Under the pieces are notes generated by a model that did not search any database, was not told the DNA's origin, and was given only the letters and a program-made list of their open reading frames with translations. Below are positions 1 to 10,785 of a DNA stretch of 64,000 nucleotides, one piece after another. Position 1 is the stretch's first letter; every line of letters begins with the position of its first letter. The position numbers and the translations under genes were made by a program. The stretch is from Epiperipatus broadwayi (taxonomy: Eukaryota > Onychophora > Udeonychophora > Euonychophora > Peripatidae): assembly GCA_028023455.1 (NCBI GenBank), contig JAQFVV010006197.1, positions 16,987,254-17,051,253 on the forward strand, read 5' to 3'.

Positions 1-1740
1 ATATAGTTTTATTGACAGTCTTATATATTTTCTTAATAATCTCAATATATGCTCTATTAATGCTTTAAGATATTATAGTATGATTAAATGCAATCTAAAA
101 CCAATAAAAATTTATATTCATTATTTACTTCATTAAATAATTTATTATACAAAAAGCAAATTCTCTTCTTTCTGAACTTTACAAAAATTTGTTTTTCTAT
201 CCTTTTTTTCTATTAGTTTTCAATAAATTCATAATTTTATCTTTAATTGTAAGTAAATAAATTGCTCTATGTTTTGAATTAACATATGTGATTTCTTTAT
301 GTACTTTTATTTGTATTTTTCTTTTGTTAGTTGATAAATTTTAATACACTTCTCAATTTTTTTTGCAAGCTCTCTCAAATTTAGTTTTTTTTCTTTTTTA
401 TGTCAAGATATTATCATATTAATCATCTTCATTCACTCATTTCTACCAAATTTTTTTAGTGATTTATGCTTTTCTAATTTTCTTTTGAGTCATATAATCC
501 TTCTATAAGATAAATAAATATCCTAAGTTTTTCTACATTGCATCCCTATTATGCTGAGATCTCTATTTAAAACATCATCTTCAACAGGATATCATTCACA
601 TTTGAATCAATTCCTGAAAAAGAAATTAACATTGAATTTGAATCTCCTGAATTGTCTAAAGTTTATTAAATTTTGAATAATTTCTTTTTATTTATAGAAC
701 TAAATCACTTTTGACCTATAATTTCAGATAGTAAATCCAAATCTTTCAACTACTTGTTTTATTAAGACAATTATTACAATCCAATCTTCCATTTTTTTAT
801 TTTATTTAAAAGCATATGCAGTCCAGTCAATATTAGACACATTTTATCATTATTTGAATGCAGCAAATAGGTCAATGCATCTGGTACCATTATTAATTTA
901 CCATTAACTATTTCATCATCAAAAGAAATTCTTGAAAATTCCAAAGTTTTTGTTGGTGAAAGTTTATACTGCCCTTTTCTTATCTGTATTTATAACTGAC
1001 TGTCAAGTGCTGAAAAATTCTCCTTAGTATTAAAAGCTTGATTCTAAAATTTTAGGTAAATATTCAATTATTATTTTAATTCCAAATCTTTTTTTCAGCA
1101 TTTCCATTTTTTATCTGTTTTCCGTAAGTCCATTATATTTTAGGAGCAATTTAAAAAAACAGTGATTTCAAGGTGACATGAAAAGTCATGCTAACTTTTT
1201 CCTTAATTGAAACATCTAAAATTTGTTATAAAGCTCATTATTAAACTGTTTTATTTTCTATTTTTATAAAATTTCAAGGCAAATAAAGGGCTACTTTTCT
1301 GCTTGCTTTCTGCATTTCAGTAGATCATTCAATCTATGCTCAACTTCTTTATAGTATTGAACATTCCCAAAGTTTAGTTTATCAATAAGTTAATTTAATA
1401 ATAGAATGTGCTATCCATTTCTAGTTTTGTTTCTTAGTGATTCATCATGGAGTCAAGATCTACCTGTTTGATAAATCCTATGAGATATTAATCTATTATT
1501 ATAATTGTTCTCATAACTATATAACACAATAGATTCTTTTAATATGCAGACATTTTTTAGTCTGCATAAAAACTAACAGATTTTTTATTTATTGTGATCA
1601 TAAAGCCAACAATTCATGGACAACAATATATATCTGAATTTTCAAATCACATAACCTTTTCTACTATTTGTGAATGATTCTGTAAAGCACACATTTAGGT
1701 GTGTGTGATAAAAAAAAAAATCAAAAATAAAATATTATAC
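1..1740. other. AT-rich non-coding stretch left of LSM12 exon 2
   Basis: I see no coding exon on either strand. The next LSM12 exons (the C-terminal anticodon-binding-like domain) were looked for on the minus strand and not found, so this is probably LSM12 intron 2 and the rest of the gene lies off the left edge. It holds only poly-A/T runs and simple AT-rich sequence. Confidence 0.5.
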
Positions 1741-1874
1741 CTTATGCAAACTGAGGGCAGTGAGTGTGGGTGATGGGCTTGTAGGCTCAGATTTGACTTC
1801 AACTTGACTGACTAAAGATAGATTAACTATGCGTACATCATTAAGATTTGCTTTAGCACTAGATGCTGGAGTTT
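1741..1874 (-). CDS. LSM12: LSM12 homolog, exon 2 (partial gene)
   Basis: Second coding exon of an LSM12-like protein, an RNA-associated factor with an N-terminal LSm fold. In animals LSM12 is reported to work with ataxin-2-type complexes in post-transcriptional control. Read on the minus strand, a CAG acceptor precedes position 1874 and a GTATAA donor follows position 1741. The first two bases complete the lysine codon opened by exon 1, and 44 codons follow, ending in phase 0. The peptide starts TPASSAKANLNDVRIVNLSL and continues to a SPSPTLTALSLHK end. It aligns with the vertebrate stretch from the second Sm-like strand motif (SSSGK...ILLINL) through the proline-rich LASLNVSK linker. Match of sequence, phase and exon order makes the call strong. 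The remaining exons are outside the window. Confidence 0.85.
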
Positions 1875-2815
1875 CTGATTGTTAAGATAAGGAGCATATA
1901 AATTTGACATTATACAAATGTAATTGCAGATTTAATTAATAGTTTACATAATACAAAACATATAATACAATTTTAATAGAAAAAATTCATCATTAAATAT
2001 TCTTTTCAGTAAATGGTAAAGTTGTCCAACATTGTAAAATAGTTGGTTGGTAAAATTAGTAAATAATTGTATGGCAAGTTACTTAAGGAGGATTATGTGT
2101 TATTCAAACAATAAAATTATGAACTAATAATAAGAATTCCTCTTCATTTGACCAAAATGAGATTTTTTAATTTTTTATTTTATTTTCATAAATTAATCTA
2201 TGAATCTTTAGTTATTTACTCACCATTGCCTGACTATGCTAAATCATTTGTTGCTAAAATTGGTAAAACTAGATGATTTTACCCTAAACCTTATTTCCAT
2301 TTTGTATGATGTCCTATTGAAAATTCAATGATGTATTCATGCAAAAAAAAAATCAATTACTGCATAAAAAACCACAACTTTTTTTCTTGTTTAATGAATA
2401 TTTATGAATTTTGTAAACACATTTAGTCTTAGTAATAAATCAGATACAAAGTCAACCTTTGTATGCATATTTTTATCCCTTATTGTATATTTATTTAAAT
2501 ACAGTGATTATTTTATAAAAATTGATGCTATAATGGATCAGAAAAAAATCTCAAACATTATTATCATGAATTTAAATTTTTTTTTGGTAATACTGCAGTA
2601 ATAGAATACTTGGGATTTTAAATTTTAGAATTTCAATATGTTAATTACAAATAGTACTAAAAAATGTTTTCTTCATTCTTTTTGGTAAAGTCATATATCA
2701 CATGACTTAACTTAATAAGCTTATATTACAAATCTAATATAATGAGCATGCTAAGAGCTCTAAACAAGCTTTTCCAATAAATGCTGTAAGAGAAAGCATT
2801 TAAAATCTCTATCTA

Positions 2816-2881
2816 GAATTAACCCTATCTCTAAACCGGTTTCAAGCTAATGGCTTTTGTCAGTGAGGCATTAGGATATTC
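2816..2881 (-). ncRNA. Decayed hammerhead ribozyme motif, family H1 (left arm)
   Basis: On the minus strand the order is a stem I strand GAATATCC, core CTGACAA, stem II AAGC/GCTT around CATTA, then GAAAC, CGG and TT, then a 3' strand with GATAGGG. The core should be CUGANGA, and the G-to-A change makes cleavage unlikely. GAAA and the mini stem III (C, loop CG, G) are kept. Confidence 0.5.
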
Positions 2882-3257
2882 AGACATTAGATCTAAAATA
2901 CCAACTCAAGCCCAGCATTTATCTAATACTTAACTATTAAGTAGAAAATCTGAAATTTTCAGATACCTATATGTCTTCAAATCTAGGTATTTAATTTAAA
3001 TAGCTATATGAGTCTGAATAATTTTCAGCTACACCATATATTAACAGCCCTTTTTTTTTTTTGAGACTTTAGTGATGTTATATTACTAAGGGCTATTAAT
3101 ATATGATGTAGCTGAAAATTATTCAGACCACATAGCTATTTAAGTTAGATAGCTGGATATGAAGACATATAAGTGTCCGAAAATTTCAGATTTTCTACTT
3201 TATAGTTAAATATTAGGTAAGTGCTGGGCTTGAGTTGGTATTTTAGATCTAGTGTCT

Positions 3258-3323
3258 GAATATCCTAGTGCCTCATTAATGAGAGCCATTAGCTTGAAAC
3301 CACTTTGGGAATAGGGATAATTC
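3258..3323 (+). ncRNA. Decayed hammerhead ribozyme motif, family H1 (right arm)
   Basis: The mirror copy has GAATATCCTA pairing with the downstream TAGGGATAATTC, an extended stem I with one extra G. Stem II GAGC/GCTT surrounds CATTA and is followed by an intact GAAAC. The upstream core reads TTAATGA instead of CUGACGA, so this copy should be inactive. Confidence 0.5.
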
Positions 3324-3474
3324 TAGATAGAGATTTTAAATGCTTTCTCTTGCAGCATTTATCAAAAAACCTTGTTTAGAGCTATTAGCACGTTCATTAT
3401 ATTAGATTTGTAATACAAGCTTATTAATTTTAAGTCACATGATGTATGATTTGATTTTCTTACTGTTATAGTTT

Positions 3475-3815
3475 TGCTTTTGAGGCTTTGGCGATGTTAT
3501 ACTGCTAGGGCTATTAATATATGGTGTAGCTGAAATTTATTTAGATCCATATAGCTATTTAAGTTAGATAGCTGGATTTGAAGATATATAGAAGTCTGAA
3601 ATTTCTTAGATTTTCTACTTAATAGTTAAGTATTAGATGGTATTTTAGATCTAGTATCTGAATATCCTAGCGCCTCACTGACGAGAGTCATTAGCTCAAA
3701 ACCGGTTTGGAGATAGAGATAAATCTAGATAGAAATTTTAAATGCTTTCTCTTGTGGCATTTATCGGAAAAGCTTATTTAGAGCTATTAGCACACTCATT
3801 TTATTAAATAGATTT
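3475..3815 (+). repeat. Third, direct copy of the H1 foldback arm
   Basis: A second copy of the right arm follows the foldback in direct orientation. It starts near TGAGGCTTTGGCGATGTTAT and ends near CTATTAGCACACTCATT. It diverges by scattered substitutions and small deletions, including loss of the GTGCTGGGCTTGAGTT stretch. The arrangement is left arm, right arm, right arm, so the family also forms tandem copies. Confidence 0.75.
3660..3725 (+). ncRNA. Hammerhead ribozyme motif, family H1, with G12 changed
   Basis: The core CTGACGA (3678-3684) is intact. Stem II is GAGT/GCTC around CATTA, with one U-G wobble. Stem III is the mini form C, CG, G followed by TT, and outer stem I pairs GAATATCC with the downstream GATAGAGATAAATC imperfectly. 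The GAAA box reads AAAA (3698-3701), losing the conserved G12, so activity should be strongly reduced or absent. Confidence 0.55.
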
Positions 3816-6800
3816 AATTATAAAAATATAATAACTTTATTTTCACTATGAACAAAATTACTACTAATAGTAAATATATCAATGTAATGCTGTGTTGTTG
3901 TTTGTTCAATAAGAGTAATCAAATTTTATAATAAATTAAAAAAAAAAAATTATAAAAAAAACTAAAATAATAAACACCATTAATATGCTACATATTTTAA
4001 ACATTTAGCTTTAAAGATCTTCCCAGAGTGAGAACTTATGAGGCATTCCTAAAAAGTGAAATGCTAAGCAAAACAATATATAAGTATTATGTGTGACTTT
4101 TTTAAATAGTTTTATAAGCAGTAGAGAGGGAGGAAAAAGATGGAATTTTAAAAAAGGAATTGGATTACTTTTACTGGATATTCTGGAGGAAAAAAAAGAT
4201 ATATAAATTAAAGAAAGGACAATATTAAGAAAATTTTAATGTAAATCAAAAAATAGTTTTTTTACAAAAAAAATTGTGGAAAAAAATTCAAAGCAGAAAT
4301 ATTATCAAACTTCTGTTTTATTCAATATATATTTAAATAAGTTGTTAAATAGATTTGTTTAGATAACTATAAAAGGAACACATCAATATAATATGGTTTA
4401 TTATATGAGATTTGCTAACATGGGAATATTGTTATATAACGATGATGAACTTCACAAAATATTATTTAGCATTGACTGAACTTGTAGAAAATTTTGAGGT
4501 AAAATAAATACAAATAAAACTAAAGTAATTTAAAGAATGACTCATGTTATAATGATTGGCATATTTGTCTTCTAAGCTCATGATGTAGCATTCACATCTG
4601 GACTGATGTACCATCAATTTTTTTCAAATTTAAACGAGATTAAGATTTTTATTACAGATAGATGGCCCATAGCCAACCGGATAACTATCCAATAGTAAGT
4701 CAGTAAATGGACATCTAGCTATATACTTAGTAGAAAGTGAAGGTCTTATGTTAAATTCAATAAATGTCTACACATTAATGAGTGTTAAACCCATGGTTAT
4801 CTTTGTCTTAATGAAAAAAAAATGAAAATGCTAGGAAGGAAGTTTTAGTGCAATAACATTTTTAAATATTTGAAAATTTTGTTAACAGATGAGAAAAGTA
4901 ACAATAATAAACTTCAGTGACATATTTTTAATTAGAATAGACAGTCATTCTATGGTCCACTGAGATTAAGCCTAAAATAAATTTTTCAATAGTTTTATTT
5001 AGAACAAACTTCATACAGAGCATATTGACCATCAGAGAAAATGAGAGTATAAGACTGGAAACAAAAGCATTATAAAAGATATTTTAAGAGACTATACAGA
5101 ATAGGAGGAAAAAAAAAAAAAAATAGCAGTTTTCCTTAAGGAGAAAAAATAGCATCAAATACTAGAGATACAAAAACAGAAAAGCTTGGGAGAAGGAAAT
5201 CTCATTTGATATATGGAACTACCTTTGATAATGATAACATGATGAAAGATTTTTATAAATATAAAAATATAATTTTAAAAAAAAATACAGATAATAATTG
5301 TATATGCGATTTTATTTTAGATGATAGAATAGTTACAACTTTTCTCCCCTTTCTTAAACATTCTTAATATACAGAAGTTTTCTTTATAAATTTATTATCA
5401 AATAAACTTCTATGCATTTTATGATGCTAAAATAATAAGTTCTAATCCCAGCAACTTTTTCCATTTTTTTTTGTAAAAGATAAACTGCTGTAATAATAAT
5501 AGTTACAACTTATTTAATATGTTTTAAGAAATTTATTATTTTTTATTAAACTTAATATTTAATATACTTTCAGAAGGTAAACTACTTCAGGCAATATTGT
5601 ATACTTACATGTTTATATTTATTTGGTTTTACAATAACTAATTACTTAGTTAATATTTGTCCTTCAGTGAAAACAAATTCATATGCATCATACATTATCT
5701 TAATTACAATTTTTCTTACTGGATTTACACAGAGTCAGAAATTGTGAAATTCATTGAGAGACAAAGAGCTATTGCATATTTTATTTAACTGAAATTAACA
5801 ATCAATCTTATCATAAGACCAATACATGCTAATGTTGATCTTCAATTATCTTAATAATTGCCTATTTTTAAAAGATCTGAGCAGTTCATTCAGAAGAATA
5901 ACTGCTCAATAACAATAAATTTCCTGAATCAATTTTCAATTAAACAAAAATAAAACTTCAGATTGAACAGTTAAATGGAATTGTTTTGTCATCTGGCATT
6001 TAAATATCAATTAATTTCTAAACAAATGATCCTAAAATGTTTTAAGACAAAAAGCTCACAAGAAAGCTATATTAAAGCATCTTATTAGTATAAATAAAAT
6101 TAATCAAATATAATATATTCAAATTGTACTCCATAACAATGTTATATAAAATATATATCTGTGAATTACTTCAATATGTAAAACTAACATGAAAACAACT
6201 TATCTGATTCTATTAGGTATACTCCCCACCTCTTAATTTTTCTTATACTACAGCATTTGCAGAATAACAAAATGTTTCTATCTCATACCCTTTTCTTGCT
6301 TTTAAACCAAACAAAAAAAATGTACTTAATGCATAAATCAAGTAATTTATTGATCAAAAATCAATTAATTTTGTATTATATAGAAACTCAGAAGATTCTT
6401 TCAAATGCATTTTACAAGTCATTAATGATAAAAGCATCATTATCTGAAAAACAACTTTATATTTAATACATACATATAAGTACCATGTTGTTTTCATTTT
6501 CAATTTTTTTCTAAATTCAACATGTCTTATTTTCTCTTTTACCTGTATATTTTAACAAATTTTCTTATCCATTATTCTGTTGTTGATCATTCTTTTTTTT
6601 CCTCTCCTGCAAAGTATTCGCCAATGTAACATTTTCTTTCCCAGAAATGATTGTTAATGTTAATCATTACTTTTCCATCTTATTATTTTTTTATATCAGC
6701 TTTTCATTTCATGATTATGATATTCTATAATTTCATTTATAAAATCCATTTTTATGTCATACTAATCTCTGTAAATCATTTTTTGCCATTTTCCATAATT

Positions 6801-7576
6801 ACATTCTATAAAGCAGTTAAACTATAGTTTCCAAACAATTTCTTTTTGAGGGATTTTCTTTTTTTTTTTTTGATTATCACAAAATTGATTTTAGATTGCT
6901 TATGTTGTTTGTTATACGGATAGTTATATTTTTTTTATTTGATCATTCAACAAAAAATTATACAATCGTTGAAAAATGTATACTTAATAGAAATCTCGAT
7001 ATTTCGGTGAATAAATTTTATAAATATAAAAATGAAAGTTGTAATTTTTATAAGAATAATCCTTGAGTACATTATTCTAAGATATATAAAAATAATAATT
7101 TTCGTACATTAGCATTTAATACTTAGTCAGTATTAGTTATAACGCGAATATTCCGCTGTTTTATTTTGAATTTGTATATTGACGGACAGTAAAATACTTG
7201 CAGGTAGTAAATTAACTAAATACATATTAGTTTTTATTGTGAAGCGGTAATCTGATTTAATATTTTAATTCTTACCCAAATTAGATATTTAGTTCGAATG
7301 GGGGGAAAATATTGTTAATCGAAATTGTCAAGCCTTTTTATTTGTGCTATACTTGTTCGAAACATTAAACCCAATATCCATTTGCATAAATAATTTACTT
7401 TTTTTAATATACTATAATAATTACAATAATAATAAAATATGACACTGGCAATGCAGTCAAGATTTCATAATGGTTTACAGATGCCATGCGCACATGTTAT
7501 CACAACAGGCTGATAATGAATTTTAAAACCCAAAATTATGCAAAGACTATTAACGCTTTAAAAAATCAAAGGATAC

Positions 7577-7697
7577 TCAAAATCAACATTTTCGTTTGTG
7601 GATCAAACGCCATCACTTCTCCTTCTATCTTCTGGCCATGACAAGTTTTGCAAGCTACAATACTTCCAATACTAAAATACTCACTGCCTTCAGCCAT
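7577..7697 (-). CDS. LSM12: LSM12 homolog, exon 1
   Basis: First coding exon of LSM12 on the minus strand, 40 codons plus one base. The peptide from the chosen start is MAEGSEYFSIGSIVACKTCH followed by GQKIEGEVMAFDPQTKMLIL. It matches the N-terminus of animal LSM12, including EYFSVGS, C..C, the GEV.AFD strand and KMLAL. The donor is A|GTATCC after 7577, and its phase fits exon 2 exactly (A plus AA gives the conserved Lys). An in-frame upstream ATG at 7709 would add MKAK. I prefer 7697 because AAGATGG is the better initiation context and family proteins begin close to EYF. The exon lies in a CpG-containing stretch, as expected for a housekeeping promoter. Confidence 0.88.
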
Positions 7698-8449
7698 CTT
7701 GGCTTTCATTTTCCTTGAAAACAGAAAAATCACATCATTGGCTATTATTAGCTTTGCTTAATATTACTGAGTAATTGATTAGAAATTAAAAGAACAATGC
7801 AGTAAAATAGCTTAAGGCTTAATAAAAATAAATAATGATATTAAAAGAAAAAATGAACGAAAACATTTTATAATTTAAACCAATAGTTAATCATTTCACA
7901 ATTTAAAAAACAGGCGGATATTTTAAAGCTGTTGATAAATTACGAAATGAATTCGCCAAAAGGAGTGCAGATGACTTATACACACTTTTTCTTTACAATA
8001 TTAATATTATAAACAAACAAAAGTATAAATTAATTTGATAAACAATTACCCGAGTGGCCTCTAGCAAATACACAGGCGATTGAAAAACGCTAACCATTCA
8101 GTACAAGGACTTTTGCCACGTGATTTAATATGAACTAATCTGGTTCATTTTAACTTTTATTTCTCTAGAAGCTGAGTAATATTAACACATTGTTATCCAC
8201 TATTTGTTTGTCATATTTCTTAACAGAAATCTAAATAACTGATTTACAATTAATTTTATTTTTAAAAGTATAAATTGTTATAAAGCATTGTATTTCAGTA
8301 TCTACGTAAAATGGAAAATAATAATAATTTTATTACTAGTGTTTAATATTTACAACTATCCCTTTTTAAGACGAAACTTTGAGATATTTTTGTTTAATAT
8401 GCTTGTAAGCACATTTTAATACATTCTACAAAGAGATGATAGTTCATTT
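7698..8449. other. LSM12 upstream region / presumed promoter and 5' UTR
   Basis: This is the region upstream of LSM12 exon 1 on its transcribed strand. It carries more CpG than the flanks (for example ACGAAATGAATTCGCC near 7942, CCACGTG near 8117 and CTACGTAA near 8301). CACGTG is an E-box-type word. I see no convincing TATA box and no other coding exon. Confidence 0.35.
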
Positions 8450-8672
8450 TATGTGATAATATTTTGGACTATTTCCATCATCAGTCAGTAAATGTTGAAT
8501 ATATAGAAAATTTTAAACTTTCCAAACAAACGACTTGTTACTAATTATTAACCTGTGTTGTCTATGTGTTATTATCAACAAGTTGTTTGTATTTGGAAAA
8601 TTTAAAATTGTCTATACATTCAACATTTAGTAATGGATGATGGAAATAGTCCAACATATTATCATACATCTA
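8450..8672. repeat. Hairpin element, arms about 85 bp
   Basis: GATAATATTTTGGACTATTT at the left is mirrored by AAATAGTCCAACATATTATC at the right. The arms continue inward through TGTTGAATATATAG and CTATACATTCAACA to a roughly 40-bp centre. There is no ORF. Each arm contains CTGATGATGGAAATAGTCC or a variant, which superficially resembles a hammerhead core. Confidence 0.75.
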
Positions 8673-9649
8673 ATGTATTATCATCATAAACCTTTAGGCA
8701 AATGACAATTTATTTTATTTAGGAATATTATCGTTATAATATTAATTAGTATGTGAAAAATTAAAATTTTTAAATTGGTAAAGATTTATTACTTTTAACA
8801 TGGGTATGGTATAAAATGTTAATATAGATAATTGAATGTATGTGTTTATATAAAAAAGATTCAATGTATAATTAGTTATATTATTCAAATAATTACATTT
8901 ATTTATTCATACCCATATATTTTATTGTGAAGAAGATTGCTACATCAGTTGAAACTAAGATTGGTGAAGTAAACATAAAATATAGCATTGTAAAAGTGAC
9001 TAAAGAATGGAGGATTTATTTATTTGTTTTATTATTATAAAAGGAAATTCACATAAAGAATAAAAAAAATGCAATTATAAAGCATACCTAGAGGATTGGT
9101 ATATGGTAATATTTGTTTATAAGTTTTTTCCAAAAAATGTTTCATACAATTTGCCATCCCATTTATACAGGTGATTTGAACTTAATCTGATTCAAAAATT
9201 TTCATTTAAAGTTTGTATATTGCTACAACAGCAAATTCTTTCTTTAAGCAATACCACCTCAAATAATATGTTAAATATATATGCTGAAAGAAAATTATCC
9301 TCAGCATAATCTGTATATCATTTCTGATTGCTAGAACTTTATCAAAACTCATTCTATACTACAATCTTTGCTGAAATTGTAATGCAACCTCCTCCAAGAT
9401 ACCATTTTTACTATTACATCACCTCTAGTTTGTGATCTTTGTAAAAACTGCCCAAAAGATATATCCCCCTTATTTATACTTCATAAAATTCAAACTATTT
9501 CATAAAGAGTAAACTATTATCAAGATTGCTTTGTATGGTTTAATGTAGTGATAGATGGCAGACTTGAGATTTAAAGATCCATGGATAGTAAGGTGATTAA
9601 CTTACAATGCTTTAGTGTTCTGATCTCATGAATAACAAACCATGCAATT
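8673..9649. other. AT-rich intergenic DNA
   Basis: No gene, RNA or repeat structure that I can support. Confidence 0.5.
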
Positions 9650-9789
9650 AAAAATAAAATATAAATTTATATATCACTGCAATACTAGCCAAAACAAAAT
9701 TTTAATAAAATTCTTACACAATTCTGGTTTCATTGTTAGACCTCAAGTGAAATTCAACTAAACATACAACATATATATATACAAAAGAA

Positions 9790-10020
9790 AATAGTCTTCC
9801 CATCATTCATTTCAACACAACTCCTTTCATATCAAAGGATGTCTTCATGAGATTGACAGCCTCAGATTCAAAAAATTTTATCATCAAAGTTTTTTTTTTT
9901 TATTATTCTTTTCAATTCACATTTTAACCTATATTTTATGACCTATATTCAGTTCATGAATTTTTAATTCTATTCTTATGAATTTTAACTCTCATTAAGA
10001 CAATTTACTCTGATCTACAT
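9790..10020 (-). pseudogene. Penelope-like GIY-YIG fragment, inverted decayed copy
   Basis: Minus-strand counterpart of the right-arm coding segment. It preserves the stretch for the YIGQSKLSLNE block (here beginning KIYVDQ-like) and the C-terminal KTSFD-like end, but has indels and a poly-A expansion at about 9890-9902. It is clearly non-functional. Confidence 0.5.
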
Positions 10021-10030
10021 AAATTTTATT

Positions 10031-10285
10031 CCCGGATTAGTTTATGATATACCTTGTAGTTGTCATAAAATTTATATAGGTCAGAGTAAATTAAGTCTTA
10101 ATGAAAGCAGTAGAGTTAAAAATAGATATCAATTCAGCGTGTATATTCATAAACTGAATACAGGTCATAAAATATTATTTGCTAATGCAGAGGTTATCTT
10201 TTATGAAAAAAATTAATTGAAAAGAAGAGTAAAAGAAATTTTGATGATAAATTTTTTGAATCTGAAGCCATCAATGTCATGAAGA
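10031..10285 (+). pseudogene. Penelope-like element GIY-YIG endonuclease fragment
   Basis: The plus-strand reading starts PGLVYDIPCSCHKIYIGQSK. It contains the paired GLVYDIPC and KIYIGQ motifs of the GIY-YIG nuclease at the C-terminus of Penelope-like retroelements, followed by a histidine-containing HKLNTGHKI segment. A stop then precedes LKRRVKEILMINF. The reverse transcriptase part is absent, so this is a 5'-truncated, dead copy. In intact elements this domain nicks target DNA during integration. Confidence 0.7.
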
Positions 10286-10785
10286 CATCCTTTGATGTGA
10301 AAGGAAGTTGGTTGTTGAAGTGAATGATGGAAAGACTTTTGTATATATATATGTTGTATGTTTAGTTGAATTTTATGTGAGAAATATTATTTGTTAATAG
10401 ATGAAACCATTGTTGTATAAGAATTTTAATCAACTTTTGTTGTTTTGGCTAGTATTATAGTGCTATATGAATTTCTATTTTATACTCCTAAGTATTTTCT
10501 TAAAAAAATTCTAGCAATTAGCTTTCCTTTTTTAAAAAAATTATTAATTTGTATATTATATTGTTATGTATATCTATCATAATTTGATTATGTGCAAGCT
10601 AGATATTTTGTAATTTGTAAATTTTTATATATGTTATTCAAATGTTTTTTTTTTTTAAATTTCTTTAAATAAAAGAATATTAGCCAACAGAAACACACAT
10701 TTATAATTATTGCATATGTCATAGACACAAAGAGTTATAGATATATTTGACCATTATTAAATTAATAATCTATATTATTCTCTAT

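Larger units (their letters stand above)
2688..3452. repeat. Long foldback element with hammerhead-like cores in both arms
   Basis: The left arm (about 2688-3050) is the inverse complement of the right arm (about 3085-3452), around a short poly-T centre. Both arms contain the same landmarks in mirror order: AGCTGAAAATTATTCAG, AGATCTAG/CTAGATCT, a GAAACC core and TAGATAGAGATTTTAAATGC. Each arm carries a hammerhead-ribozyme-like block oriented outward (2816-2881 minus, 3258-3323 plus). No transposase ORF is present, so it is non-autonomous. It lies in LSM12 intron 1. Confidence 0.8.
1875..7576 (-). other. LSM12 intron 1
   Basis: A roughly 5.7-kb intron between the two LSM12 exons. Apart from the foldback repeats at 2688-3815 it is AT-rich with homopolymer runs (for example 3938-3950, 5109-5122 and 6860-6871). 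I see no coding exon. CpG dinucleotides become more frequent after about 6960 on approach to exon 1. Confidence 0.7.
9650..10490. mobile_element. Inverted Penelope-like element fragment
   Basis: A large imperfect inverted repeat is centred near 10028. Flanking landmarks mirror each other: AATACTAGCCAAAACAA at the left and TTGTTTTGGCTAGTATT... at the right, then TTCAACTAAACATACAACAT against ATGTTGTATGTTTAGTTGAA, then GATGTCTTCATGA against TCATGAAGACATC. The right arm encodes a GIY-YIG endonuclease tail on the plus strand and the left arm is a more decayed copy on the minus strand. Inverted 5' segments are common in Penelope-like insertions. Confidence 0.7.
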
